Part shown: positions 44,450-56,305 of the stretch, one piece after another
Position numbering within the stretch: position 1 is the stretch's first letter
Layout of the letters: each line of letters starts with the position of its first letter
Assembly (NCBI RefSeq): GCF_019175285.1
Contig: NC_056522.1
Coordinates: 237,557,056 to 237,621,055 of the forward strand
Source of the DNA: Sceloporus undulatus
Taxonomy: Eukaryota > Chordata > Lepidosauria > Squamata > Phrynosomatidae
Length of the DNA stretch: 64,000 nt
Reading direction: 5' to 3'
Made by a program: the position numbers and the translations under genes
Notes under the pieces: generated by a model
Told to the model about the DNA's origin: nothing
Databases searched by the model: none
What the model saw: the letters and a program-made list of their open reading frames with translations, nothing else

Positions 44450-47400
44450 ATGGGATTTAAAGTCATTTCATGGAATGTAAAGGGTATAAGCCAGGAAAGA
44501 AAAAGAAAACATATAATGCATTATCTGGAGAAAAATAATTTTGACTTACTTTGTTTGCAGGAAATTAAGATGAAGAATGGAGATGTAAAATATCTGAGAA
44601 ACAATAAATTGGGAACTTTATTTTGTGCAACAGTAAACAAAAGAAAAAGAGGTGTTGCAATATTTGTACATAAGAAATATGAAGCAAAGTTGCTAAAAAA
44701 GGATAAAAATGGCAGATTCATCTGCATAGAAATCTTGATGGATAATGTTAAATATGCAATAGTAAATGTATATGGTCCACTAGAAAAGAAAGAAATCTTT
44801 TATAAAGAACTAGCAGAAATTATTAGGGAACTGAATAACGACAACATAATCTTGACTGGGGATTTTAATGGTGTTATAAAACCAAGAGAGACAGGAAATC
44901 ACCAAAAAAAAAAAAAATGATTAAAAATATAAAGGAAAATTACCAAAATGTTTTTTTGACCTAAAAGAGGAATACAATCTAGTAGATGTTTGGACTCAAT
45001 GTTATGGAGATAAAGAAGGTTATACCTTTTTCTCCGATGTTTATAAATACTTCTCAAGACTAGATATGTTCTTAGTATCTAAACAAATATCTACAAAAGT
45101 TAAAAAAATGGAAATTTGGCCAAAAATAATGTCAGATCATAATATGATAGAATTAGAATGTGAGTAGAAAAAGAAATACAGGATGGAGACTGAATGAAGA
45201 TATATTAGATGATGAAAACTTTGTTAATAAAGTTAAAAAAGAACTAATTATGTTCTTTAAAGAAAATAGTGGGAAAGAGACTAAGATGAAAACGGTCTGG
45301 GATACCAGTAAAGCTTTTGTAAGAGGACTATTTATACAAAGAACAACGGAAATAAAAAGAAAAGAGAGACAGTTAGAGGAAAAAACTAGAAATGAGCTGA
45401 GAATTAAAGAACTAGAACTGCAAAGATCAAAGGGAAATAAGAAAATAATTAATGAAATAAGACTCCTAAAAGAACAAATGGTAAGAAAAACAACAGAAGA
45501 AATAGCTAAGAAATTAAAAGAATTAAAGCAAATCAATTTGAAAATGCAAATAAAATAAGCGGATGGATGGCTAATAGATTAAAGAAGGAAAGAGAGAAAA
45601 ATATGATTATAAAGATTAAACAAAATAATGATATAATAACAGAACAAGGAAAAAAAACATTTGTTGCATTTTTAAAGAAATTGTTTGAGGAAAAAAGTGG
45701 ACAACAAATGCCGGAAGAACAATTAAAAGAAATAATAAATAGACATAACGAAATAAAGTTGTGTATGGAACAAAAAGAGGTATTAAACATGAGAGTAACA
45801 GCAGATGAACTAAAGATGGCAATAAAGAGCCTGAAAAATGGAAAATCACCAGGAGAGGATGGACTCACATCAAAGTACTACAAGACCTTTGAGACAGAAT
45901 TGCTTGACCCTATGAGACAAACATACAACTTAATTCAAAAAGAAGGGAAACCAGACTCTTGGGGGAAAACTATAACTTCTTTAATACCAAAGGAAGGCAA
46001 GGATGAGCAATTAGTAAATAATTATAGACCAATAGCCCTAATGAATAATGATTATAAAATTTTTGCTTGTGTAATGGCAAATAGACTAAAAAACATATTA
46101 AAGGAGAAAATAAAAAGGGATCAAAATGGTTTCTTACCAGGAAGACAAATCAAAAATAATATCAGGACCATTATAAACACATTGGATTATTATAACACAC
46201 ATAATGGAAAAAAAGCGGCATTGATGTTTGTCGACACTGAAAAAGCGTTTGACAGTATCAGCTGGAATTTCCTGTTTAATATCATAGAAGCAATGGATAT
46301 GGGGGGAAACTTTGTTGCTAATGTAAAGGAAATATATAAAAATCAAACCGCGCGCTTGAAAGTTAACAGAGAATTAACAGAAGAATTTGAAGTGGGAAGA
46401 GGGACAAGGCAAGGTTGCCCGTTATCCCCATTGCTGCTTATCCTAGAAGTTTTGTTAAACAAGGTTAGAAGTAATCAAAAGATAAGAGGAATTACAATAA
46501 AGGGAAAGGAAATCAAGGTGCAAGCATACGCTGACGATTTGTTAGTAATCTTAGAAAACCCTATAAATAATATTGAACATGTGATGCATGAATTAAAGTG
46601 GTATGGAAATCAATCAGGATTTAAAATTAATAAGGGAAAATCTATGATAATAACAAAAAAATTAAATAGAAAAGAAAAAGAAATATTGAAGCAAAAAACA
46701 GGATGTGAAGTGACGAACAAAGTAAAGTATTTAGGAATATGGATTTCAAATAACAACATGAACCTTTTTGATAACAATTATAAAGCCACCTGGGAAAATA
46801 TTAAAAGGGAAATGCATGGTCTAATTTAAACTTATCTATCCTAGGTAAAATATATGCCATAAAAATGAACATAATACCAAAAATCTTATTTCTTTATATT
46901 AATTTGCCAATTAGTATTAAATATAAAATTTTGGATCAATGGAACCAGGAATTTAGGAAATTTATCTGGAAAGGAGGCAAGGCGAGAATAAGATGGAACA
47001 ATATAAAGGAAAAGAAAGAGAATGGTGGATGTGGCATGCCAGATATTAAAATATATAGATGGGCATGCAATATGCTTTGGATACAGGATTGGATTAAACT
47101 GGAGGATAAAGGTATATTAAATTTGGAAGGAGCGGATCTTCGATATGGGTGGCATGCGTACCTTTGGTACAACAAAGCCGAAGTGAACAAAGATTTTTAT
47201 AATAATTCAATAAGAAGAGCATTAATAGAAACATGGAATGCTATAAAAACAAAGTTTTATTATAAATTAACAGGATGGGTATCAATCCAAGAAGCATTTG
47301 CAAATAGATGGGATTTAAATGAAAATTGGTTGAAATATAAAGACATAGTAAAAATAAATGAAAAACAAGAGATAATTATGAAATCAAGAGAGGAATTAGC

Positions 47401-47608
47401 TAAAGAAAAGAAGGAACTCAACTGGTATAGTTATTATCAAATGTGTGGCAGATTTAAGGAGGCTATAAAAGTAAGAGGAATTGATTTAAATACATCAGAA
47501 CTGGATGAAATAATAATGAAAGAGGAGGATAAGAAAATATCTAAGTTTTATAAGTTATTCAGAGAAAGAGAATTGGAGAAAGAGCCAAAAACAAACAAAC
47601 AAACAAAC
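44450..47608 (+). pseudogene. L1 ORF2 (endonuclease and reverse transcriptase), several frame breaks
   Basis: The endonuclease begins MGFKVISWNVKGIS and contains LCLQEIK, VNVYGP and LTGDFNG; its end (RLDMFLVS, SDHNMIELE) continues after a 14-base A run near 44905. The reverse transcriptase (45567-46829) holds NNYRPIALMNNDYKIF, FVDTEKAFDS, RQGCPLSPLL and the catalytic QAYADDLL. The C-terminal part (46865 on) has the FIWKGGKARI region. Four frames are used, so at least three shifts. The last frame runs straight into the tail without a stop or 3' UTR. Confidence 0.92.
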
Positions 47609-47802
47609 AAAAAACACAGCACTTTCATCTTCGCTGAAAATGTATTCTGTCTGTTCACCCTCATTAACTATGCTGAGGTACTTTTACAGGAGTATCTTAA
47701 AATGCACTATTACAAAATATCACTTCAGAAGATGCAGACAAGTGCTTTTCATGATGAAAAGATTTAAACTTCCTGAGAAATTGCAGGATTGTGCATGCCA
47801 GG

Positions 47803-47805
<3 letters not shown>

Positions 47806-47839
<34 letters not shown>

Positions 47840-48360
47840 ACCCCGCCTTCCTCCCAGTACAGGGACTCAAGGCGGCTTACAAATATAAAACAGTCCGTGT
47901 TAAAACCTTATAAATATGCAAACTACAAGTTTAAAAAACATTAAACAATACAAACAAGTAAAAACATTACATTATTAAAATTTAAAGTTTAAAACTCTTT
48001 AAAACAAAAAACAAAACAAAACAGCATCTCTGTCATGCGGAAGCTGCTGGAAGAACAGCAGGGATGGAGCCATCTTGGTCTCCCTAGGGAGGGAGTTCCA
48101 GACCTTGGGAGCAGCCACTGAAAAGGCCCTTTCTCTTGTTCCCACCAAATGCACCTGAGAGGGTAGGGAGACATAGAGAAAGGCCTTTCTCGATGACCTT
48201 GTATACTGTCCTTCAAATAGCCTAGACCCAGGGCATATAGGTACAAACTATTGCAAATTGTTTGCTGGCCAACATAAAGAAAGCTCTGATCAGCACCAAT
48301 CTTCATGATCCTACTAATTCTATAGCCAATAAGGGTAGAGAATCTCAGACACTAGGCCTG
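47806..48360 (-). mobile_element. L2-type LINE 3' end
   Basis: An (ATT)n tail, then ACCCCGCCTTCCTCCCAGTA and CTCAAGGCGGCTTACAAAT. On the minus strand it codes AFSVAAPKVWNSLPRE, the C-terminal block of L2-like LINE proteins. 5'-truncated. Confidence 0.7.
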
Positions 48361-48514
48361 AATCCCATCCTCCTGGGTTCTCCATGTGGCCCTCTTGTAA
48401 GTCTGAACATCTGAATTCAGGCAGCATATTCAGATGATGAATCTCCTCTAGTAGGTCACTCCACAATCTGGGGGTGGCTGAAAAAATGTCCTCTGGATAA
48501 GAGTTATCCTCTAT

Positions 48515-48602
48515 GCAGAGACTAGATGGCCATCTGTCGCAGATGCTTTAATTTGGTTTTCCTGCATGCGGTCTCTTCCAACTCTATGATTCTATGATTC
48601 TA
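48515..48602 (+). mobile_element. CR1 LINE 3' tail
   Basis: GATGGCCATCTGTCGCAGAT, TTTTCCTGCATGCGG and CAACTCTATGATTCTATGAT: the CR1 3' end with its ATTCTATG tail repeats. Confidence 0.85.
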
Positions 48603-48911
48603 TCAGCCTAGTTTGGGTTGATTGAAATAAATGTCCCCCAAAAGACCTGAATGTATGGGTGGATTATATGGAAGAAGGCAATGCCATATCCTGAACACAA
48701 ATCACATAAGTCTTTCAAGGTAACAACCAACATTTTCTGCCTTGAGTGGCAAAAGCAACATAGTGACAACTCTCTCCCCTCCATCTTAAACGGGAGGATA
48801 ATTATTAAACTGGAGAATCTAGTTCTATCATACTACCTTCAGTACTATTACTAGAGCATATACTGTTTGCCATTAACAGCTGTGGTATAGTCTAAGGATT
48901 AGAAAGTAATA

Positions 48912-49251
48912 CAGGCTGAGTCCTTTTATCCAGAATTCCAGAATCCAAAATATTCCAGAACCTAAAATTATCCAGATGGGTGGCTAAGATAGTGACACTT
49001 TTGCTTTCTGATGGTTCAGTGTACACAAATTTTGTTGCATGCATAAAATTATTAAAATATTGTGCATAAAATTAGCTCCAGACCATGTGTATGAAGTGTA
49101 TATAAAACATAAATTAATTTCACGTTTAGACTTTGGTGCCATTGCCAAGATATCTCATTATATATGTGCAAATATTCCAATGTTCAAAAAAACTCCAGAA
49201 TTCAAAACAATTCTGCCCCCAAGCATTTTGAATAAGGAAGACACAATCTGG
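48912..49251. mobile_element. Tigger-like non-autonomous element (CAGGTTGAGT type)
   Basis: CAGGCTGAGTCCTTTTATCC at the left, the complement of CAGATTGTGTCTTCCTTATT at the right, and conserved internal words such as ATAGTGACACTTTTGCTTTC and GATATCTCATTATATATGTG. It resembles a pogo/Tigger family also known in mammals. Confidence 0.7.
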
Positions 49252-49385
49252 AATAATTTTTTGTGAGCTGCCTTTGTTCCTGTGTTGGGAGAAAAGTGGG
49301 ACAACAAATAAATAAAATTGATGATCCCCAAATCCAATCAAATAAACACCATTAAAAGTAGCTAAACAAATTAGAATCTCAACTA

Positions 49386-49606
49386 CAGTTGTCCCTCCAT
49401 ATTCGCTAAGGTTAGGGGAACAAGACCCCCATGAATATGGAAAAACCGTAAATAACAAAAACACTGTTTTTACCTGAGAGGACACATCTCTAGGAATCTC
49501 TAAGTCCTCCAGTGCAGCTCTGTGGTCAATGTCGAACATACATTGACCATAGAATGGCACTGGAGTAGCTACAAATGTGTAAATTTACAGCGCTTCATAA
49601 ATAAAT

Positions 49607-49655
<49 letters not shown>

Positions 49656-49797
49656 GGTCTTTCAGTACAACTTTTAGTTAAAGTTGACCAAAGCGTTGCA
49701 CTGGATGACCTAAACAGTCCAAGAGAGAACATATTAATGAAATCCGTGAATAATCAAATCCGCAAATATCAAAGCCGCTAATATGGAGGGATGACTG
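49386..49797. mobile_element. TA-flanked mariner-like MITE, copy 2, with a nested insert
   Basis: CAGTTGTCCCTCCATATTCG and the complement of AATATGGAGGGATGACTG lie in TA sites (49384-49385, 49798-49799). A foreign piece, AAATTTACAGCGCTTCATAA plus an (AAT)n run to about 49652, interrupts it and matches the LINE tail seen near 22030. Confidence 0.85.
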
Positions 49798-50184
49798 TAT
49801 TTTAAGACTCATATTTATTGATAATTTTAAAGTATTAGACTTTTAAACAAACCCAATAGCTTTCAGTTCAAGCCATTGCCTCCATTAGTTTCAACAGGAC
49901 ACTTGTGATGTTTGCATTCAACTGAGTTTATGGTGGAATTACACTTTCCACCTCCAATGAATGTGTCTTTGAATGCAAAACTTAACTACCACATCTCCAA
50001 GGCAAAATGTTGAGTGTCATTCCCAGTGGAGGAAAAGCAGGTAGGCAATAGAATTAAACCCTTCCCATGACTATCACTTCCATCCTCACTAATCACTCTG
50101 TCACCCAACAGAAGTTCCTGAGGCATATTCCTGTTACAAACACAGGTATGTCAGGTAGCCTTGGAAGAAGTAATGGCAGACATA

Positions 50185-50550
50185 GGCGGGATACAGACTG
50201 CCGCTTTGCAGCGGTCTCCCGCTGGCGCCATTTGCTCCGCGCGGGAGCCACAGCAGCCAAACCACGTGGCTCCCACGCAGAGCAAAAAAGAAGCTCCATT
50301 TCGGAGCTTCTTTTTGCGGTGCCTTTATGACGTCACGAGGCGCCGCTGGCGCATTCGTGATGTCATAGGCGCCGCGACACATCTGGATGCTATGCGTCCA
50401 GTATGTAAACATGGCGGCCCCCATGTGGAAGGGGCGCCGCCATGTTGTACGTATTCTATACGTACTAGGGTTAGGGGGGTGCGGAAGCACCGCCCCTTCC
50501 TAACCCTAGTACGTATAGAAGACGTACTATATGGCGGTTTGTATCCCGCC
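50185..50550. mobile_element. GC-rich MITE with GGCGGGATACA ends
   Basis: Inverted ends GGCGGGATACAGACTGCC and GGCGGGATACAAACCGCC (right end complemented), flanked by ATA on both sides (50182-50184, 50551-50553). The inside holds a stem GAAGCTCC...GGAGCTTC and a second stem around TACGTACTAGGGTTAGG. Terminal layout and 3-bp duplication suggest PIF/Harbinger; this is inference. Confidence 0.75.
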
Positions 50551-50992
50551 ATAATGATCAATTTATGACAGTAGCACCATTAGTTTACCAGTAACTGAAT
50601 CATCTGTTCCCAGTTCATTTTGCCCACATTCAAAGTTCTAAATCATGAAGTGGTAATTCATGATTAATTCTGTGTTTGATATTTTCTAAGAATAGCAGCA
50701 CTTTGTTTCATAGTAATAAAATAATTGTCCCAACCCATAAAATCTTATCCTGGTAATAAATACATTGGACTTCAATACCAGGAAATAATTTGCATGTATT
50801 GCTCCAAGTTAACATTTCTAGCATGCTCACTTGACTGTGAAACTCACTGCAGCAATACTGTTTATTTATTTCCTTGAGTTACAACAGGGTTCTGAAAGGT
50901 TCTAGGACCAACCAAGAAAAAACTGATCTGGAGCCATTGAACTTACCTGCTATTCCACAGATTCACCCCAAAGTTCATCATTCATTGACACA

Positions 50993-51472
50993 TCATTTCT
51001 CAAGTTCTTTTAACCCTTTCAACAACATTTTTGATGTCTGGTCACAGAAATACTGCTCTGCTGTTGCTATCACCTCTGAGGGGTTGTCCTGTGTTTCCCC
51101 TGGCCTTGTATCATCCAGATGTGGATCTGGTGGATCTGGCACTATCCTGAGGTGCACAGCCTTTACCCTGGAGTAATTTGGCCCCTGTCTTTTTGACACC
51201 CCCCATGCTTCCAGCCTTTTTGTACCATTGCTTGTACCCAGAAGCCTTCTGTTGCCACATCTGACATAGAAATGGGATACCTGGACACATGGGTTCAGCA
51301 AGGCACCCAATTCTACATTAGATGTGGTGACTGGGGGTTTCTGAGTACAAGCAACAGTGTAGCAAGGTAAGGAGTACACAATGGTAGCATGTCCCAGGTT
51401 GGTGCAGGGATGGGTGTGTCCCTGCAACAACCAGGGGACTGACCTGGGTGAGCAACCGGGCCAAAATAGCAT
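50993..51472 (-). other. Unexplained 159-codon open frame
   Basis: The frame begins MLFWPGCSPRSVPWL and contains HLRIVPDPPDPHLDDTRPGE and EVIATAEQYF. It does not read as a known domain to me. It lies between a GC-rich MITE and a mariner remnant, with no splice context. It may be part of an unrecognised mobile element, or chance. Confidence 0.3.
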
Positions 51473-51499
51473 GGACTCAGCCTATGCTATCCTGGTCTG

Positions 51500-52400
51500 C
51501 CTGCTCAGCCTTTGAATCATTCAAAAATGTTTTTCCTTTCAAACTCTTTTTAAGGTTTGGGAACACGAAATAGTAATATTTAGCAAGATCTGGTGAGTAG
51601 GGTGGATGGTCTATGCACTCAAACCCCACATTCTTCTAACCTCCAAAAATGTTTCTCCTTGAATCCCTCCTTTAATCTGCACAATAAATTAGAGTAGTAT
51701 TCCGCATTAACTGTTTGGCCCTTCTGAAGACAGTCAATCATCAAAATACTTTCCTTATCCCAAAAAACTGTGGCCATGACCTTTCCTGCTGACTTTTGAG
51801 TCTTGAATTTCTTCCGCTATGGAGAACTCAAGTTCTGCCACTGCAAGGACTGTTGTTTGGTCTCAGGATCCTAGTGATGTTACCATGTTTCATCAACAAT
51901 CATGAGTCGTTCCAAAAAAATGTCACTAGATGGCTCAAAAGGCTACAAAATCAACTTGAAGTTACCCACTGGATTTCATTTCTGATCAAACATCTTGGTA
52001 CACACTTGGCTGACAGCTTCTGCACATGAATTATAAAGTCAAAGAGTTCCCAGGCTTTCTTTAGTTTCTCAGCAATTGTTTTAGCTGAGATTTGCCAATC
52101 TGTCAAAATCAGGTCATGAACACATGCAAAAGTTTTAGGAATTGACACTGTTGAAGGCCTCCCAGACCTTGTTGCATCTTTGGTATCAAAAGATCCATAT
52201 TGAAAGTTGTCACACTGCTTCTCCACAGCCGAATATGATGGGCACTTGTCACTCAATGTTTGCGTCATACAGTCATGGATTTCCTTTGGAGTTCTGTTTT
52301 GCAGGAACAGCCCACGACAACTTAATGATGGGCCAGAGTGCAACACTTGAAAATTCCATACATTTTGTGGACATGGTTCTCTCAATGATCTGAAAAAAAA
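51500..52400 (-). pseudogene. Mariner transposase remnant
   Basis: The minus-strand frame from 52385 has NRTPKEIHDCMTQTLSDKCP, a long stretch of the mariner N-terminal helix-turn-helix with ATRSGRPSTVSIPKTFACVH and LSAKCVPRCL (compare KLSARWVPRLL). The catalytic half (toward 51500) is decayed; its words such as a Q-D-P/ACTVVWSQ-like region are only hinted. Inactive fossil of a plain DNA transposon. Confidence 0.8.
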
Positions 52401-52854
52401 TAGAAATTAGATATATGATTCTGCAAATTGGCAGTTTACAATACAAACGAACACTCTTTCAAGCTACAAAGACAAAATTACACTCAGATTTTGGGAAGTG
52501 TGTTGGACTGAGAACTTCTCGGCATCCTCTTGTATTTAAGATACGCTGCCTTCCAAAATATTTTCTCAGGGTGGCATACAACATTACAAAGTAAACATTA
52601 TAAAACATTATAAAGTAACATCAATAGCTAAAATATTAACTTGAGAAAAGCATGATCGAACATTTTAAAACAACAGTCATGACTTGAAAAGGAGGGTGAC
52701 TTGAAAATAGAGTTACCAGAATAAAAACTGGACACAGCTCCTGAATCATTAATGGTTGTGCAGAAACAGGATAATTTGGGGGTACAGTCCATCATAGCTG
52801 CACTGATGTGAAAACTGTCTTCCCTCAGAAGAATCTATATTCTTCTTTTATATA

Positions 52855-53085
52855 CAGTCGGCCTTTCTTATACACAGATTTTTTATACATGGATTCAAGT
52901 ATATATGGTTTGAAAATGTTCAAAAAAAGTATAAATTTCAAATATCAAACCTTGATTTTTCATTTTTTTTATAAGGGACACCATTTTGCTATGTCATTAT
53001 ATTTAATGGGACTTCAGCATACACAGATTTTGTTATACACGGGGGATCTTGGAACCAAACCCCAGCATATAACAAGGGTCCACTG
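52855..53085 (-). mobile_element. Tigger-like MITE, complete copy
   Basis: CAGTCGGCCTTTCTTATACA at the left, complement of CAGTGGACCCTTGTTATATG at the right, both in TA sites. The interior matches 3493-3697 reversed (ATAAATTTCAAATATCAAAC, GCTATGTCATTATATTTAAT). Confidence 0.9.
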
Positions 53086-53237
53086 TAGTAAGATAGTCAT
53101 TATGGGTGACATTTGAACTAGGTATTGTAGTTTTTGTGAGTCCAGTTTATCACGTAATCATGAAATTATTTCCAGATACATACTCTAATCCTGAGTCCTG
53201 TACCTACTCTACTGGACATATGGATTACTTGTACTTT

Positions 53238-53490
53238 AATCATAGAACCATAGAGCTGGAAAAGACCTCAAGGGTGATCCAGCCCCAAACCCTCTACCAA
53301 GCAGGAATTCACAATCAAAGCATACTCATCCAGACTCTGTTTAAAAACCAGCAAAGAAGGAGACTCCACCACACTCCAAAGTGAGTATTCCACTATTCCA
53401 CTATTGAACAACTCCTAGTCAGGAAATTCTTCCTAATGTTAGATGGATTCACTTTTCCTGTCATTTGAATCCATTGCTCCATGTCCAAGG
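53238..53490 (-). mobile_element. CR1 LINE 3' end
   Basis: AATCATAGAACCATAGAGCT, GGAAAAGACCTCAAGGGTGA and TTCTTCCTAATGTTAGATGG are the reversed CR1 3' UTR starting with its tail. Confidence 0.85.
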
Positions 53491-54214
53491 CCCTGTTCAG
53501 ACATTGATTTTTTTTTTTAGCATGACCATCCAAATAATCTTACTAATACATTCTGGTTTTCTTAACTGACACTATTTTTTAAAAGGAACTGCATCTGTGC
53601 ACATCTCTGTGCGTTCTGTTGTTTACATGTGTCAGCACTCTAATAAAGATGGAGTCAATGATGCTGATTTATTCAAAGCAGGTTCATGGCATGCAGAGTT
53701 TTATCCTGGTTTATTCTGAGTCTATTTGCATCAGTTATTCACACAGCTGACAATGTGAATATTTTAGGAAAACTCGGGGGGAAAATAAAACCGATTATCT
53801 TGGGTTAAGTGGGATTTTTTTGGCAGCCTCCCCCCTTCCAAAAACCTTTTCACTATCTGAATAACCCTCTAGTCTCTGGAGCAGATTATAAATGTATAAT
53901 GGATTTCTGAGCACAGGGAGAAGATGTACCTCCATCGCTAAATTAGATTGGCAAATTCTACTAATAACACAGTATTCTGATGTTTAAAGCACCAGCTGGA
54001 GAACACACTTATGTTAAATTGAGGGGAATTGATTTGTGTGTCATCTCAAAGTTTAGGAAGGGACCAGCCATAAATTAACTGATATAATCCATTTGCTGTT
54101 CTGACGTAAATTAAAAGTTGAACTCTGTACTCATAATAATGATCTAAAGGACACTAATCTGAGGAGGAAAACATTTCCTTGTTGGATAAGGAGAGAGAGA
54201 GAGGAACTGCAGCA

Positions 54215-54269
54215 ATGAAAGGCTGTGTTGTTCTCACCATAATCTGGTTAACCTTTTCTTCTGTGAAAA
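54215..54269 (+). CDS. MUC13: MUC13 exon 1, signal peptide
   Basis: The ATG at 54215 has G at -3. The exon encodes MKGCVVLTIIWLTFSSVK and ends one base into a codon at GAAAA|GTAAGT. This is a typical signal peptide: one Lys, a hydrophobic core, then small residues. The phase-1 donor fits the exon at 63725. It lies downstream of HEG1 in the same orientation, where mammals have MUC13, whose signal exon also starts MK and is short. The name is inferred from synteny and protein type, not from sequence identity. Confidence 0.75.
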
Positions 54270-55444
54270 GTAAGTGGCAAAATCTTCTCTGAATAGTAAT
54301 TTAATACCAGCTAATTAGGACAAACATCATATTTCTGTGTATGTTTCTTTCTCTTTTAAAGATTTTTTTTCCAGCTATACTTTCCATAATTTTACTAAAT
54401 GCTGGAAAGTAATTATGGTGATTTCCAGTGAGGTGTATTTTCAGGCTTTTTAATGGTTAGTTTCATAGTCCTGTTTATGTGTACTTCAGGAATAATTTTT
54501 GGTGCGGCGGTGTGGCGGCACACATTATTAATTTTATCTAATGGAAGGGGGGGTCTGGACCCCAAGGACCCCCCCCCCCTTGCCTACGTCCCTGGTGTGG
54601 AGGTAGCAGGGAGAATCTGGGATAGTTTGAGGGCCAGGATATTCCAGGACCCAAAGTATCCTATCTAGTGTAAATGAGCCCCAGGGAGGTTAAAGTTTTG
54701 GAAGGTGATTAGCTTTACCTAACCTTTTCCTCAGGGAAACAATAATATTGTTGTGTCTCCCTGGTAGCTAAAAGCTGGGCTGGAGAGTTTTGGGAGAGCC
54801 TCAGCACACCTGTAGCTCAATTAGTGCGGACCCAGCAATTTGCAGAGAACTCTCAGCCTTCCTAGATAAGGCAAGCAGCAAACACTCTACAGCTGCTGGA
54901 AACAACATTGATCACCCACTCTATGGGAGATATGCAAGCTGGTTCACTTACTTTTCTTGAATCCAGATTACTCTTCTGCACATGGCCCCACATGTTTTCC
55001 AGTCTGATATCCTGGCTCTTAACCTTCAGGACTGCTTCTCAGTTCTCAAAGTGAATTATAACAAATATTTTTTAGTTTGGTTTGGTTTAATTTGGTTTAT
55101 TGATGAAAGAAAGAACAAAAAAAAAATGTTTTGCAGATATAATTATGCCTCTGCTATATAGAATAGTATCCAAAGAGATCTTGTAGTACCTTTGAGTTAA
55201 AGCTGTTGTTGCATGCATCTGAGGAAGTAGACCAAGTATCCGAAAGCTCATGTTATATCTTTTGCTCAGTTAGTCTCAAAGGTGCTACAAGATCACTTTG
55301 CATACTGATTGGAATTCTACCCCCTTAGATTAAGTTTAGAATGACAGCAAGCACAGTGTAGAGAGCCAGCATGGTATTCTGATTGGAGTGTTGGACTGGG
55401 AAGACCTCAGCCATGGAAATCCACTGGATGACCTTGGACATGTC
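54270..55444 (+). other. MUC13: MUC13 intron 1, first part
   Basis: Contains a G/C-run patch at 54540-54600 (GGGGGGGTCTGGACCCC with CCCCCCCCC) that looks like a mobile-element end, and a short inverted pair near 55240-55300 (AAGCTCATGTTATATCTTTT context). No exon seen. Confidence 0.45.
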
Positions 55445-55820
55445 TTAGGGGGTGTTCCCACTTGGCAGATAAAACAGATTATATTGGCGCGATTCTGATT
55501 CGGATTATGTTCTGGGAATAATTCGAATTTTTCCCCATCATTTCCATTACAAAAAGGGGCAAATTACCTTGATTCATGTAGACCCTGTTTTCGTTCCCAT
55601 TTATTTTAAATCACTTTATTTAAAGCAGATTAACTTGCTCCCCATTCCCATTTGTGTCCGCAAGCTGTCAATCAAGTGCCTAGGCTTCAGATGTCACAAG
55701 TCTTGGGGTGTTTTTTTTTGGGGGGGCAGCCAATGAAAATCGGCTGCATCTGAGGCTCTTCTGTTGTGTCTCCCCAGACTAGAAGGAGCCTCTATTCGTC
55801 CTCTTCTGTGTCTCCCCATA

Positions 55821-55990
55821 TTAACTGCCATAACTCAGTGCTAGGGAATCCTGGGAATGGTAGTTTATTATGGCGCCAGCACTCTCTGGCAGAGGAGGAT
55901 AAATGTCTCAGAAACACAACAGTTCCCATAATTCCTTAGTACTGAGTGAGGGAAGGTTAAGGGGTCTCAAACTGTATTATTTCTACATTG
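55821..55990. mobile_element. CTGCAGT fold-back element nested in the Harbinger-type element
   Basis: CTGCCATAACTCAGTGCTAG, GAATCCTGGGAATGGTAGTT and the complement AACAGTTCCCATAATTCC follow the family pattern. The end TATTATTTCTACATTGGATT is diverged. Confidence 0.6.
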
Positions 55991-56049
55991 GATTTGGAAC
56001 TACAGATAAGGTTTTTTTCATAAATTAAAAAAGTTGTTACTTTATAATT

Positions 56050-56155
56050 TACTTTAGAAACACACACACACACATATGTGTATATATATATATGTGCGTT
56101 CACACACACACACACACACACAAATACGTATGTGTGTATATACCTATATGTTTTT

Positions 56156-56186
<31 letters not shown>

Positions 56187-56241
56187 GCGCATGTGTGTGT
56201 GTGTGAGTATTCATATATAAACATATGTGTGTATAAAGATG

Positions 56242-56305
<64 letters not shown>
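56050..56305. repeat. (CA)n/(TA)n/(GT)n block and (TCTA)n microsatellite
   Basis: Alternating CA, TATA and TGTG runs from about 56062, then an uninterrupted (TCTA)16 at 56242-56305. Confidence 0.95.

Larger units (their letters stand above)
42120..47608 (+). mobile_element. L1 LINE with 17-bp target-site duplication
   Basis: AAAAAACACAGCACTTT lies at 42103-42119 and again at 47609-47625, bounding a 5,489-base element. The 5' leader (1.28 kb) begins AGGAAGACTTCCGG. ORF1 and ORF2 follow, then an (AAAC)n-type tail. Several frame breaks make it inactive, but the clean duplication shows a true retrotransposed copy. Confidence 0.95.

Noticed and set aside
45153-45868. Phe/Ser-rich minus-strand frames of 111-127 codons with membrane-like appearance
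   Set aside because: They are the reverse of the A-rich L1 ORF2 strand, where Lys and Glu codons read as Phe and Ser.
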